DNA of 64,000 bases from Companilactobacillus sp. RD055328 (GTDB lineage Bacteria; Bacillota; Bacilli; Lactobacillales; Lactobacillaceae), in the NCBI RefSeq assembly GCF_022835675.1, contig NZ_BQUT01000005.1, positions 62,001 to 126,000 on the forward strand, read 5' to 3'. A program made the translations under genes and the position numbers. The notes under the pieces were generated by a model that was not told the origin of the DNA, did no database searches, and saw nothing but the letters and a program-made list of their open reading frames with translations. Position 1 is the first letter of the stretch, and the number at the start of each line of letters is the position of its first letter. Of the stretch, positions 8,927 to 16,108 are shown in pieces.

Positions 8927-9220
8927 ATGAAAATAGATATTACGGAAAAAGCATTGGATTGGTTCAAAAATGAAATGGGACTAGAAAAAGGCGACGGAGT
9001 CCATTTCTATGGCAAAGTCTATGGGAAAACTAATGTACATGATGGTTTTTCACTAGCTTTAGAGGTTAAAAAACCAACTAATCCAGAATATGAATTAAAG
9101 AAAAAAGATATAAGTTTTTTTGTTGAACATGGCGATATTTGGTTCTTTTCGGGTTATAATCTAAATATTGATTATGATGCTAGTGTCGATGGACCAAAAT
9201 ATACTTTTGTCGATGCTTAA
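8927..9220 (+). CDS. HesB/YneR-like small protein (cysteine-free)
   Basis: A 97-residue protein that resembles the YneR branch of the HesB/IscA (iron-sulfur biosynthesis) family: it opens MKIDITEKALDWFKNEMGL and has a predicted all-beta body. An upstream frame starting at 8870 would begin inside the greA terminator, so the ATG at 8927, preceded by GGGTG, is preferred. The protein has no cysteine, so it cannot hold an Fe-S cluster as IscA does; the role of this branch is unknown. It ends 14 bases before the PBP gene and is probably co-transcribed with it. Confidence 0.75.
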   Translation: MKIDITEKALDWFKNEMGLEKGDGVHFYGKVYGKTNVHDGFSLALEVKKPTNPEYELKKKDISFFVEHGDIWFFSGYNLNIDYDASVDGPKYTFVDA

Positions 9221-9234
9221 CAAGGAGCTTTATT

Positions 9235-11331
9235 TTGAGTAGATTTAGACATAGAACAAAAAAAGAAAAGAGTACTAAGTCGATTTTGCCATTTCGATTG
9301 AACCTCTTATTTTTTATTGTCTTTTTATTGTTTGCAACTTTAGTTGCACAATTAGCCTATTTGCAGATTGTATATGGTGGGAAATTTCAAGCTGAAGTCG
9401 AAAGAACTGATAAGTCTATTATTACTAGCTCAGTACCTAGAGGAATTATTTATGATTCTAAAGGTAGAGTTATTGTAGGAAATGAAGCTAAGAATGCTAT
9501 AACATATACACGTGGAAGTGATGTAAGTAGTACACAAATGTATAATATTGCCAATCAGTTAAGTAAGTTAATTAATGTTGATACTGACAAATTAACGAAA
9601 CGCGATAAGATTGATTATTATCTAACTAACACTTCAAATTTTCAAAAAGTTTATGACAAATTGCCTAAAACTGATAAGTTTCTTAATAATGAAAAGTTGG
9701 ATGATGCAACAGTATATAGTAATGCAGTTGCATACGTAAAAAAAGCGGGATTACATTTAACTTCTAGGCAAACAAAAGCTGCTGCAATCTATAAAAAGAT
9801 GAGCAGTGTTTATCAATTATCAACTGCGTATATCAAAAATAGTGATGTAACTGAAGAAGAGATTGCAAAAGTTGGGGAACATTTAACCGAGCTTCCAGGA
9901 GTTAGATTAGGGACTGACTGGCAAAGAGAGTATCCTGAAGGTGATTCGTTCAAAGATATCGTTGGGAGTGTTTCTACTGAACAACAAGGACTACCTCAGG
10001 ACCAAATTTCAGGATTACTAGCAAAAGGGTACTCAAGAAATGACCGCGTAGGTACTAGTTATCTTGAAAAAAGCTATGAATCAATTTTGTCTGGGACTAA
10101 AGCGCAAACTCAAATTGAAATGAATTCCAAGAATGAAATTAAAAATTCTAAAAATATTTATAAAGGTTCAAATGGATATAATTTACAACTAACTATTGAT
10201 TCTGAGTATCAAACTGAAGTTGAGAAAATATTAAAACAAGTTTATTCATCAGCAAAAGCTGCTGGACAGACTGCATATTCAGATGGTGTTTACGCTATTG
10301 CTATGAAACCTAAAACTGGTGAGATTTTAGCTATGGCGGGAATTAGCAACGATCCAGCTACCGGTAAAGAGACTAGTGATGCACTGGGTACAATCAATAG
10401 GAACTTTGTTATGGGATCAGTTGTTAAAGGCGCTACTGTTATGGGAGCTTTAATGGATGGAGTAATTACCCCAGAAAATAATTATCTACCAGATAATCCT
10501 GTATACTTGCCAGGTACACCAGTTAAAAAATCTGAATATTCTATTGGAAAATATGCAGGTCTTAACGCTCCAGATGCTTTAGAAGTCTCATCAAATAACT
10601 ATATGATGAAATTGGCAATGCTTGAAGGTAATGCTAAATATGTTCCTAATAAATATATTCATATGGATCAAGATATATTTACTAAGATGCGGGGTTATTA
10701 TAATCAGTTTGGTTTAGGATTAAAAACCGGTATTGATTTACCAGGAGAAGTTACTGGTATTGAAGGTGGCTCATTTAATTCTGATGGAACTCTTAAAGCA
10801 GGTAGTGTGTTGGATGAATCTTACGGTAATTATGATGCGTACTCATTGGTGCAAATAATTCAGTATATGTCTACAATTGCTAATAATGGATATCGCATGG
10901 AACCGCATGTTGTTAATTCAATTTACTCTGGTTCAGAAAAAAATAAGAGTATAGTTTATAAAAGCATGCCAAAGGTTTTGAATAAAGTGGATGCAACTCA
11001 AGCAGAGTTTGACGTTGTTAAGCAAGGACTTTATCAGGTTGTTCACGGAAACCCTAATAGGGCGACTGGTGGAACATTGAGAGATGTAAAACCGTCAATT
11101 TCTGGAAAAACGGGTACAGCACAATCATTTTATTATGATCGTGATAATCCGAATAATCCTAATCCACCGGCAACAATTACAACTAGTTTTACAGGATATG
11201 CACCATCTAACGATCCTGAGATTGCTATATCAGTCGTTTTTCCAAATTTAGCTAGTATGAAAGGTGGATACAATACTGCTGCTGCTAAGTTATTGTTCCA
11301 AAAATATTTTGAGTTACAAAATCAGGAATAA
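9235..11331 (+). CDS. Class B penicillin-binding protein (transpeptidase)
   Basis: A 698-residue class B PBP that cross-links peptidoglycan outside the membrane. The start is TTG with AAGGAGC upstream. A basic cytoplasmic N-terminus and one membrane segment (about 24-46) precede a dimerisation domain and the transpeptidase domain. The active-site Ser395 is in SVVK, followed by S452-S453-N454 and K625-T626-G627. This is the PBP2/PBP2b type with a single transpeptidase module and no PASTA domains. No mreBCD or ftsZ neighbour is present to assign it to elongation or division, so I leave the symbol empty. Confidence 0.93.
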   Translation: MSRFRHRTKKEKSTKSILPFRLNLLFFIVFLLFATLVAQLAYLQIVYGGKFQAEVERTDKSIITSSVPRGIIYDSKGRVIVGNEAKNAITYTRGSDVSSTQMYNIANQLSKLINVDTDKLTKRDKIDYYLTNTSNFQKVYDKLPKTDKFLNNEKLDDATVYSNAVAYVKKAGLHLTSRQTKAAAIYKKMSSVYQLSTAYIKNSDVTEEEIAKVGEHLTELPGVRLGTDWQREYPEGDSFKDIVGSVSTEQQGLPQDQISGLLAKGYSRNDRVGTSYLEKSYESILSGTKAQTQIEMNSKNEIKNSKNIYKGSNGYNLQLTIDSEYQTEVEKILKQVYSSAKAAGQTAYSDGVYAIAMKPKTGEILAMAGISNDPATGKETSDALGTINRNFVMGSVVKGATVMGALMDGVITPENNYLPDNPVYLPGTPVKKSEYSIGKYAGLNAPDALEVSSNNYMMKLAMLEGNAKYVPNKYIHMDQDIFTKMRGYYNQFGLGLKTGIDLPGEVTGIEGGSFNSDGTLKAGSVLDESYGNYDAYSLVQIIQYMSTIANNGYRMEPHVVNSIYSGSEKNKSIVYKSMPKVLNKVDATQAEFDVVKQGLYQVVHGNPNRATGGTLRDVKPSISGKTGTAQSFYYDRDNPNNPNPPATITTSFTGYAPSNDPEIAISVVFPNLASMKGGYNTAAAKLLFQKYFELQNQE

Positions 11332-11343
11332 GTTAAAAAAATC

Positions 11344-11372
11344 TAGTCAACCTATAAAAAACATGGTATATT
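11344..11372 (+). promoter_or_regulatory. Candidate promoter of rpmG
   Basis: TAGTCA (4 of 6 matches to TTGACA), a 17-base spacer and TATATT, about 45 bases before the L33 start. Confidence 0.5.
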
Positions 11373-11417
11373 AAGAGAGTTGATTTTAGAAAATCGTGAA
11401 AGGGAGATATACATAAT

Positions 11418-11567
11418 ATGCGCGTAAATATTACTATGGAATGTACTGAATGTCATGAACGTTCATACTTAACAAACAAAAACAAACGTAACAACCCAGA
11501 AAGAATTGAGCTTAAGAAATATTGTCCTCGTGATCGTAAAGCTACTTTACACCGCGAAACAAAATAA
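11418..11567 (+). CDS. rpmG: 50S ribosomal protein L33
   Basis: A 49-residue protein, [17 protein letters not shown] at the start and LHRETK at the end, which is the standard L33 frame. AGGGAGAT lies eleven bases before the ATG. The first zinc-ribbon pair C-T-E-C is kept (residues 9 and 12). The second pair is reduced to one Cys in YCPRD, with Asp where the zinc-binding form has Cys. It is thus a zinc-free or weakly zinc-binding form. Bacteria often keep more than one L33 and switch between them with zinc supply; any partner gene lies outside this window. Confidence 0.95.
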   Translation: MRVNITMECTECHERSYLTNKNKRNNPERIELKKYCPRDRKATLHRETK

Positions 11568-11600
11568 AAAACAACAGGTTAATTCCTGTTGTTTTTTTTA
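11568..11600 (+). terminator. Intrinsic terminator of rpmG
   Basis: ACAACAGG and CCTGTTGT arms, six-base loop, then a T-run, directly after the L33 stop. Confidence 0.9.
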
Positions 11601-11615
11601 TAAAGAGTGATAAAA

Positions 11616-12167
11616 ATGCCTGAAAATAAAAAAGAATTTCGTAAACAACAAATTAAATTTCTTACTGACTTTTCAAGAACTAAAGAGGCTCAGCTTGAGT
11701 CAGAATCTTTATATGAAAAACTATTTGATAGCCAAGAATTCAAAAATGCTAACTCAATCAGCGTCACAGTTAGTATGGGATTTGAACTTGATACTAAACC
11801 AATTATTGAGAGAGCAATTTCGTTAAATAAACAGGTTTATATTCCTAAAACTGATAATCTAACAAAATCTATGACTTTTGTTAGATTTATTGGATATGAT
11901 GAACTAATAAAAACAGAATTTGGTGTACTAGAACCTGGCAACGAAAATGATACCTTGAATCCATCAGATTTGATTATAGTCCCAGGATTAGCTTACACAG
12001 ATGATGGTTACCGATTGGGATTTGGCGCTGGATTTTATGATAGATATTTGGCAAAATATCGACCAAGAACTATTAGCTTGGCAAATTCGAAGCAAGTTAA
12101 TTTATCAAAACAGTGGCAGATAGATAAATTTGACATTCCCGTTAACAAAATAATTACAGCAAAGTAG
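11616..12167 (+). CDS. fthC: 5-formyltetrahydrofolate cyclo-ligase
   Basis: A 183-residue enzyme that converts 5-formyl-THF to 5,10-methenyl-THF with ATP. The family signature is seen in PGLAYTDDGYRLGFGAGFYDRYL (split here as PGLAYTDDGYRLG then FGAGFYDRYL), which holds the folate- and ATP-binding loop. The ATG at 11616 with AAGAGTGA upstream is preferred over the GTG at 11607, which lies within that ribosome site. It begins a likely operon with the rhomboid, yqgQ, glk and rhodanese genes. An older symbol for the same family is ygfA. Confidence 0.93.
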   Translation: MPENKKEFRKQQIKFLTDFSRTKEAQLESESLYEKLFDSQEFKNANSISVTVSMGFELDTKPIIERAISLNKQVYIPKTDNLTKSMTFVRFIGYDELIKTEFGVLEPGNENDTLNPSDLIIVPGLAYTDDGYRLGFGAGFYDRYLAKYRPRTISLANSKQVNLSKQWQIDKFDIPVNKIITAK

Positions 12168-12845
12168 ATGAGACTAATGTATTCAAAATATAAATCAGCA
12201 CCAATTGTTACATACGTATTATTAGCAATTCAAATAATAGTATTTCTTCTTGAGACAATTAATGGAGGAAGCACTAATTTTAATACCTTAATTTATTATG
12301 GGGCTAAAGCTAATGCGCTAGTTATTAACGGTGATTGGTGGCGATTAATCACACCGATGTTTGTACATATTGGATTTACACATATACTGCTTAACTCGTT
12401 GACACTTTATTATGCTGGATCGCAACTAGAAGGGATTTTTGGACATTTTAAATACTTCATAATTTATTTTGTTTCGGGAATTCTTGGTAATTTATTTAGT
12501 TTTTCTTTTGGATCTGATTTATCGATTTCAGCTGGAGCAAGTACTGCGCTATTTGGATTATTTGCGTCATACATAGCATTAGCATATTTGAATAAGTCAA
12601 ACCAATATATGAGGGCAATTGGTAATCAATTTATGATGCTGATTGTGTTAAATATTGTCATGGACTTATTTATGACTCAAATTGATATTTGGGGTCATTT
12701 GGGTGGTGCTATTGGTGGTTTATTAGCAACATTTATTATTTCAAAAAAATTCTCTGAAAATGAAAATATTCTATTTAGGATTGGCTCAAGTTTGTTATTA
12801 TTAATATTAGTGGTATTTCTTTATTCACAAGGAATGGGAGCGTAA
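12168..12845 (+). CDS. Rhomboid-family intramembrane serine protease
   Basis: A 225-residue membrane protein with at least six predicted hydrophobic segments. The rhomboid marks are present: HIGFTHILLNSLTLYYAG with the conserved His and Asn in the second segment, the catalytic Ser in GASTALFG (usual form GxSG), and the catalytic His in HLGGAIGG. It cleaves substrates inside the membrane. Its ATG follows the previous stop codon directly, which suggests coupling. In Bacillus subtilis the equivalent gene, yqgP, has the same neighbours yqgQ and glcK. There is no extra soluble domain, unlike B. subtilis YqgP. Confidence 0.92.
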   Translation: MRLMYSKYKSAPIVTYVLLAIQIIVFLLETINGGSTNFNTLIYYGAKANALVINGDWWRLITPMFVHIGFTHILLNSLTLYYAGSQLEGIFGHFKYFIIYFVSGILGNLFSFSFGSDLSISAGASTALFGLFASYIALAYLNKSNQYMRAIGNQFMMLIVLNIVMDLFMTQIDIWGHLGGAIGGLLATFIISKKFSENENILFRIGSSLLLLILVVFLYSQGMGA

Positions 12846-12849
12846 CATT

Positions 12850-13059
12850 TTGAGAACTCTATATGATGTACAGCAATTTTTAAAAGGTTATGGGACTTTT
12901 GTACATGTGGGGAAGCGACTTTGGGACATTGAAGTAATGTCAATGGAACTAAAGAAAATGTATGAGCAAGGAATTGTGCAAAAAGATGAATATATTGAAG
13001 CACAATTAATCCTAAAAAAAGAACATAGACTGGAAGAAGAGGATAATCATGGCAAGTAA
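12850..13059 (+). CDS. yqgQ: YqgQ family protein (DUF910)
   Basis: A 69-residue conserved small protein that starts with TTG after GGGAG. It opens MRTLYDVQQFLKGYGTFVH, which is the family hallmark, and has predicted alpha-helical content and a charged C-terminus. Its function is unknown. It overlaps the glucokinase start by eleven bases and keeps the rhomboid-yqgQ-glucokinase order seen across Firmicutes. Confidence 0.9.
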   Translation: MRTLYDVQQFLKGYGTFVHVGKRLWDIEVMSMELKKMYEQGIVQKDEYIEAQLILKKEHRLEEEDNHGK

Positions 13060-14026
13060 ACAAAAGTTAATCGGTGTTGATTTAGGTGGAACAACAATTA
13101 AGTTTGCTATTCTAACTACTGAAGGTGAAGTTCAACAAAAATGGAGTCAAGAGACTAATGTTCTTGCTGAAGGTAGTCTTATTATTCCAGATATTATTGA
13201 ATCAATTAATCATCATTTAGACCTTTACAATATGAGTGCTGAAGAATTTATGGGTATTGGTATGGGAACTCCAGGTGGGGTTAATCGTGCTGATGGTTCA
13301 GTAAGTGGTGCTTTTAATCTTAACTGGGATGCCGACCATAAGGTATATCCTGTGCGTGATATTACTGAACAAACCGGGATTCAAACATATTTAGAAAATG
13401 ATGCTAATGTGGCAGCTTTAGGTGAAAGATGGAAAGGTGCCGGAAATAACGCCAAGGATGTTGTTTTTGTAACTTTAGGAACTGGTGTTGGTGGTGGAAT
13501 CATTACTAACGGTAAATTGGTCACTGGTATTGCCGGTGGTGGTGGTGAGATAGGACACGTTACTATTGATCCTGATGGATATGAGTGTAATTGTGGGAAA
13601 AAAGGTTGTTTAGAAACAGTTGCATCAGCAACCGGAATCGTTAGAGTTGCACGTGATTTGGCCGAGCAATATGCAGGGAACTCAAAACTTAAATCAATGC
13701 TTGATAATGGTGATGATATTTCAGCTAAAGATGTTTATGATTTAGCAAAAGAAGATGATGTTTTAGCATTACAAGTTGTTGATAAGGTTTCAATGTATCT
13801 TGGAATAGCGTTAGCTAACCAAGCAAACTCGTTGAACCCAGAATTTATTATTGTAGGTGGTGGTGTTTCAGCTGCTGGAGATTTCTTATTAGAGCATGTT
13901 AATAAATATTTCTTAGAATATACATTCCCACTTGTAAGAAGAACAACAAAATTAAAACTAGCTACATTAGGAAATGGTGCCGGAGTTATTGGTGCTGCTT
14001 CTCTTGTAATTAATGAAGGTGAATAA
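13049..14026 (+). CDS. glk: ROK-family glucokinase
   Basis: A 325-residue enzyme that phosphorylates glucose with ATP to glucose 6-phosphate in the cytoplasm. The N-terminal phosphate loop is GVDLGGTTIKFAIL, and a second one, GTGVGGG, lies mid-protein. The catalytic Asp is in ENDANVAALGE, and the ROK zinc motif is CNCGKKGCLE. AAGAGG is just before the ATG, inside yqgQ. The product is used for glycolysis and for feedback to carbon catabolite control. The gene is often called glcK. Confidence 0.96.
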   Translation: MASKQKLIGVDLGGTTIKFAILTTEGEVQQKWSQETNVLAEGSLIIPDIIESINHHLDLYNMSAEEFMGIGMGTPGGVNRADGSVSGAFNLNWDADHKVYPVRDITEQTGIQTYLENDANVAALGERWKGAGNNAKDVVFVTLGTGVGGGIITNGKLVTGIAGGGGEIGHVTIDPDGYECNCGKKGCLETVASATGIVRVARDLAEQYAGNSKLKSMLDNGDDISAKDVYDLAKEDDVLALQVVDKVSMYLGIALANQANSLNPEFIIVGGGVSAAGDFLLEHVNKYFLEYTFPLVRRTTKLKLATLGNGAGVIGAASLVINEGE

Positions 14027-14028
14027 CT

Positions 14029-14430
14029 ATGAGCATACTATATACAATTAATATTATCCTTGTTGCAATCTTATTATACTTTGGTGGAACTTGGGTATAT
14101 TATCGACTACGTGGGCGTCAATTAAATGGTGCAATGAGTCCAGAGGATTTTGAGAGTACTATGCGTAAAGCACAAATTATTGATACACGTGAAAAATCTG
14201 AATTTGATGCAAAACATATTTTAGGTGCGCGTAACTTGCCTTATACACAAATGAAAATGTATGCTAACGAGTTAAGAAAAGATTTACCTGTATATGTTTA
14301 TGATCGAAGTGTAAATGCAGCAATTAGATCCACTGGTCGCTTGAAAAAATATGGTTTTACTGATGTATATTGGTTAAATCAAGGATTCAGTGACTGGCAA
14401 GGTAAGACTAAAAAAACTACAAAATTGTAA
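14029..14430 (+). CDS. Membrane-anchored rhodanese-like protein without active-site Cys
   Basis: A 133-residue protein: one N-terminal membrane segment (about 5-27) followed by a rhodanese domain (about 40-128) with IDTREKSEFDAKHILGA and GFSDWQG. At the active-site loop, where sulfurtransferases have Cys, the sequence reads VYDRSVNAAIRS, with Asp in place of Cys. Sulfur transfer is therefore unlikely, and the domain is probably a binding module. It starts three bases after glk stops and ends the operon. The family is YibN/YqhL-like. Confidence 0.88.
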   Translation: MSILYTINIILVAILLYFGGTWVYYRLRGRQLNGAMSPEDFESTMRKAQIIDTREKSEFDAKHILGARNLPYTQMKMYANELRKDLPVYVYDRSVNAAIRSTGRLKKYGFTDVYWLNQGFSDWQGKTKKTTKL

Positions 14431-14434
14431 AATA

Positions 14435-14464
14435 AAAAGACTTGGGAAATCCCAAGTCTTTTAT
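14435..14464. terminator. Bidirectional intrinsic terminator
   Basis: AAAAGACTTGGG and CCCAAGTCTTTT pair over four bases between the convergent rhodanese and DUF3042 genes, with T-tracts on both strands. Confidence 0.88.
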
Positions 14465-14469
14465 AATAA

Positions 14470-14652
14470 TTAACTTAAATGTGAGTGCATTGATTTTCTG
14501 TTAGCGCGAAGACGATTTTCTTCTAGTCTTTCTTCTTCTTTTTCTTCAGGTTCAAGGATAACCTTTGTAAACGCAGTAGCAGCTCCGGCAACAACACCGG
14601 CAACAGCGAATGCTCCTACGAAAAATCCTTTAGCAAATGAGTTTTTACTCAT
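14470..14652 (-). CDS. DUF3042 family small membrane protein
   Basis: A 60-residue protein with a Gly/Ala-rich hydrophobic segment (about 9-32, FFVGAFAVAGVVAGAATAF) and an acidic then basic C-terminal tail. TAGGAGG lies nine bases before the ATG. The family is restricted to Lactobacillales and related groups and its function is unknown. It stands as a single-gene unit between miaA (divergent) and the rhodanese gene (convergent). Confidence 0.9.
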   Translation of the reverse strand: MSKNSFAKGFFVGAFAVAGVVAGAATAFTKVILEPEEKEEERLEENRLRANRKSMHSHLS

Positions 14653-14719
14653 AGTAGTACCTCCTAGTTATTTAATTCAAATTCTAACATTTTATATAAA
14701 TTTTGGAAATGGTAAAGAA

Positions 14720-15628
14720 ATGAAAAAAAATAAAGCAATTATTATTTTAGGCCCAACTGCTATTGGAAAGAGTAGTTTAGGTATCAAATTAGCCCAAAAG
14801 TATAACGGTGAAATAATATCTGGTGATTCAATGCAGGTATATCGAAATCTAGATATCGGTACAGCTAAAGTAACTATTGATGAACAACAATTAGTCAAAC
14901 ATCATTTGATTGATATTACTGACGTAACGAAACGATATACGGTTAAAGATTTCCAAGAACAATCAGAAAAATTGATTGAACAAATAAATAGTAGCGGTAA
15001 AATTCCAATAATTGTTGGAGGAACTGGCTTTTATTTGAACGCTTTAGTACAAGGAATGAATCTCGGTGGTGAGGGTGAAAGTTCGCAAGAACTCCGTTTC
15101 AAATTAGAACAGTACAGTCTAGAATGGCTCATGAATAAATTAAAAGAAGTTGATCCAGAAACCGCTAAAACAATTGATTCAAATAATAAGCGACGAATTA
15201 TTCGAGCTATTGAAGTTTTTGAACAAACTGGAAATAAGATTTCTGATCAAGAAGATAGTATTAACGATAAAAATGAGTTCTTAATTGTTGGTTTAACTGA
15301 CAATCGCGAGAGTATTTATGAACGAATTAATAATCGTGTAGAAGACATGTTTAGTGAGGGACTTGAAGAAGAAGCTCGACAATTATATGAAATTAAAGAA
15401 ACTGTACCTCAAGCAAAAACTGGAATTGGGTATAAAGAGCTATTTGGTTATTTTGATGGAGAATATGATTTAACTGAAGCTAAGCGGTTGATTCAAAGAA
15501 ATACACGTCATTTTGCTAAACGACAGTTAACTTATTTTAGAAATCAAATGAAAGTTAATTGGGTAGAAATTTCAGATGATAAATTTTCACAAAATATTGA
15601 GGAAATTATCAATAAATTCATAAAATAG
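14720..15628 (+). CDS. miaA: tRNA dimethylallyltransferase
   Basis: A 302-residue enzyme that adds dimethylallyl to N6 of A37 in tRNAs reading U-starting codons. The P-loop GPTAIGKS is at residues 11-18, followed by the family motif SGDSMQVYRNLDIGTAK, then IIVGGTGFYLNAL. The C-terminal part has the TRHFAKRQLTYFR motif. The ribosome site before the ATG is weak. No hfq or glutamine synthetase genes follow; instead tRNA genes follow, 67 bases after the stop. Confidence 0.96.
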   Translation: MKKNKAIIILGPTAIGKSSLGIKLAQKYNGEIISGDSMQVYRNLDIGTAKVTIDEQQLVKHHLIDITDVTKRYTVKDFQEQSEKLIEQINSSGKIPIIVGGTGFYLNALVQGMNLGGEGESSQELRFKLEQYSLEWLMNKLKEVDPETAKTIDSNNKRRIIRAIEVFEQTGNKISDQEDSINDKNEFLIVGLTDNRESIYERINNRVEDMFSEGLEEEARQLYEIKETVPQAKTGIGYKELFGYFDGEYDLTEAKRLIQRNTRHFAKRQLTYFRNQMKVNWVEISDDKFSQNIEEIINKFIK

Positions 15629-15641
15629 TTGTGATTCACCG

Positions 15642-15670
15642 TTGACACAGTACAGTATTATTAATACAAT
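15642..15670 (+). promoter_or_regulatory. Strong promoter of tRNA-Arg
   Basis: TTGACA, a 17-base spacer and TACAAT. The tRNA begins 26 bases downstream of the -10. Confidence 0.88.
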
Positions 15671-15695
15671 GGTTTAGTACTAATCAAGTATACAT

Positions 15696-15769
15696 GTCGC
15701 AGTGGCTCAGCTGGATAGAGCAACGGTCTTCTAAACCGTAGGTCATGAGTTCGAATCTCATCTGTGACA
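15696..15769 (+). tRNA. tRNA-Arg (anticodon TCT)
   Basis: The acceptor stem GTCGCAG/CTGTGAC pairs fully with one G-T wobble and has discriminator A. The D-arm contains GGCTCAGCTGGATAGAGC. The anticodon stem ACGGT/ACCGT encloses CTTCTAA, so the anticodon is TCT at 15730-15732, which reads AGA and AGG. The T-loop is TTCGAAT. CCA is not encoded. It is a single-gene unit with a consensus promoter and its own terminator. Confidence 0.97.
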
Positions 15770-15778
15770 TATATATAT

Positions 15779-15818
15779 AAGACTTAGAATAATTCAATTA
15801 TTCTAAGTCTTTTTTTAT
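15779..15818 (+). terminator. Intrinsic terminator of tRNA-Arg
   Basis: Two 16-base arms, AAGACTTAGAATAATT and its complement, around a single C, followed by seven T. It begins ten bases after the tRNA. Confidence 0.9.
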
Positions 15819-15833
15819 CTATTTTTTTTGCAC

Positions 15834-15889
15834 AAAAAAATCCTACCAAACTTCAAGAGTTAAAATTAACACAAGAAAGATGATAGGAT
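15834..15889 (-). terminator. Terminator downstream of the tRNA-like gene
   Basis: On the minus strand ATCCTATCA (15881-15889) pairs with TGGTAGGAT (15840-15848), nine pairs with one wobble, and is followed by seven T. The 32-base loop holds a smaller GTTAA/TTAAC repeat. The stem starts eight bases after the 3' end of the tRNA-like gene, so it probably ends that transcript. Confidence 0.65.
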
Positions 15890-15896
15890 CTTATTA

Positions 15897-15983
15897 AGGA
15901 GAGTGAAGGAATTGAACCCCCGCACGCTTACGCGCCCACAAACTACAAGTAGTATTGCAACATTACCGCTCTGCCAACTCTCC
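15897..15983 (-). ncRNA. tRNA-like gene with aberrant anticodon arm (class II, tRNA-Ser-like)
   Basis: Seen: an 87-base unit with a perfect seven-pair acceptor stem GGAGAGT/ACTCTCC, D-arm with the loop GAGCGGTAA, a long variable arm GCGCG-TAAG-CGTGC (one wobble) and a T-arm GGGGG-TTCAATT-CCTTC (two wobbles). CCA is not encoded and base 73 would be U. Between D-arm and variable arm no 5-pair/7-base anticodon arm with U33 can be drawn. The best fold is a closed hairpin: GCAA with TTGT, a bulged T, then ACTA with TAGT around a CTTG tetraloop. The acceptor stem, D-arm and long variable arm recall tRNA-Ser. It has its own promoter and terminator and is divergent from the FemX operon. It may be a non-translating tRNA or a recent pseudogene; automatic tools would probably leave its type undetermined. 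Confidence 0.75.
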
Positions 15984-15998
15984 ATTAGGCATGAATTT

Positions 15999-16027
15999 AA
16001 TATAAACTTTTTGTTTTAAATTGTAAA
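15999..16027 (-). promoter_or_regulatory. Promoter of the tRNA-like gene
   Basis: On the minus strand TTTACA (16022-16027), a 17-base spacer and TATATT (15999-16004). Transcription would start about eight bases before the mature 5' end at 15983, a normal distance for a tRNA gene. Confidence 0.75.
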
Positions 16028-16070
16028 GTGCAATTTTGAGTTAAGTGATAAAAATATACAGTATTTGATG

Positions 16071-16079
16071 TGTTATAAT
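16071..16079 (+). promoter_or_regulatory. Extended -10 promoter of the cross-bridge operon
   Basis: TGT followed by a perfect TATAAT, 29 bases before the TTG start. No good -35 is seen, which fits an extended -10 promoter. It is back-to-back with the promoter of the tRNA-like gene, with 43 bases between the two elements. Confidence 0.6.
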
Positions 16080-16108
16080 TAATATTAAAATTTAAGGAGT
16101 GAATTAAT

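Noticed and set aside
12168-12845. Inactive rhomboid
   Set aside because: The motif reads GAST rather than GASG, but the catalytic Ser, the His in HLGG and the conserved His/Asn of the second segment are all present.
14692-14898. Minus-strand open frame opposite the start of miaA
   Set aside because: Shadow of the conserved miaA P-loop region.
15897-15983. Ordinary tRNA-Ser, tRNA-Tyr (GTA) or tRNA-Thr (TGT)
   Set aside because: Each register that puts such a triplet at 34-36 leaves at most two or three pairs in the anticodon stem, or places C at position 33. None gives a normal arm.
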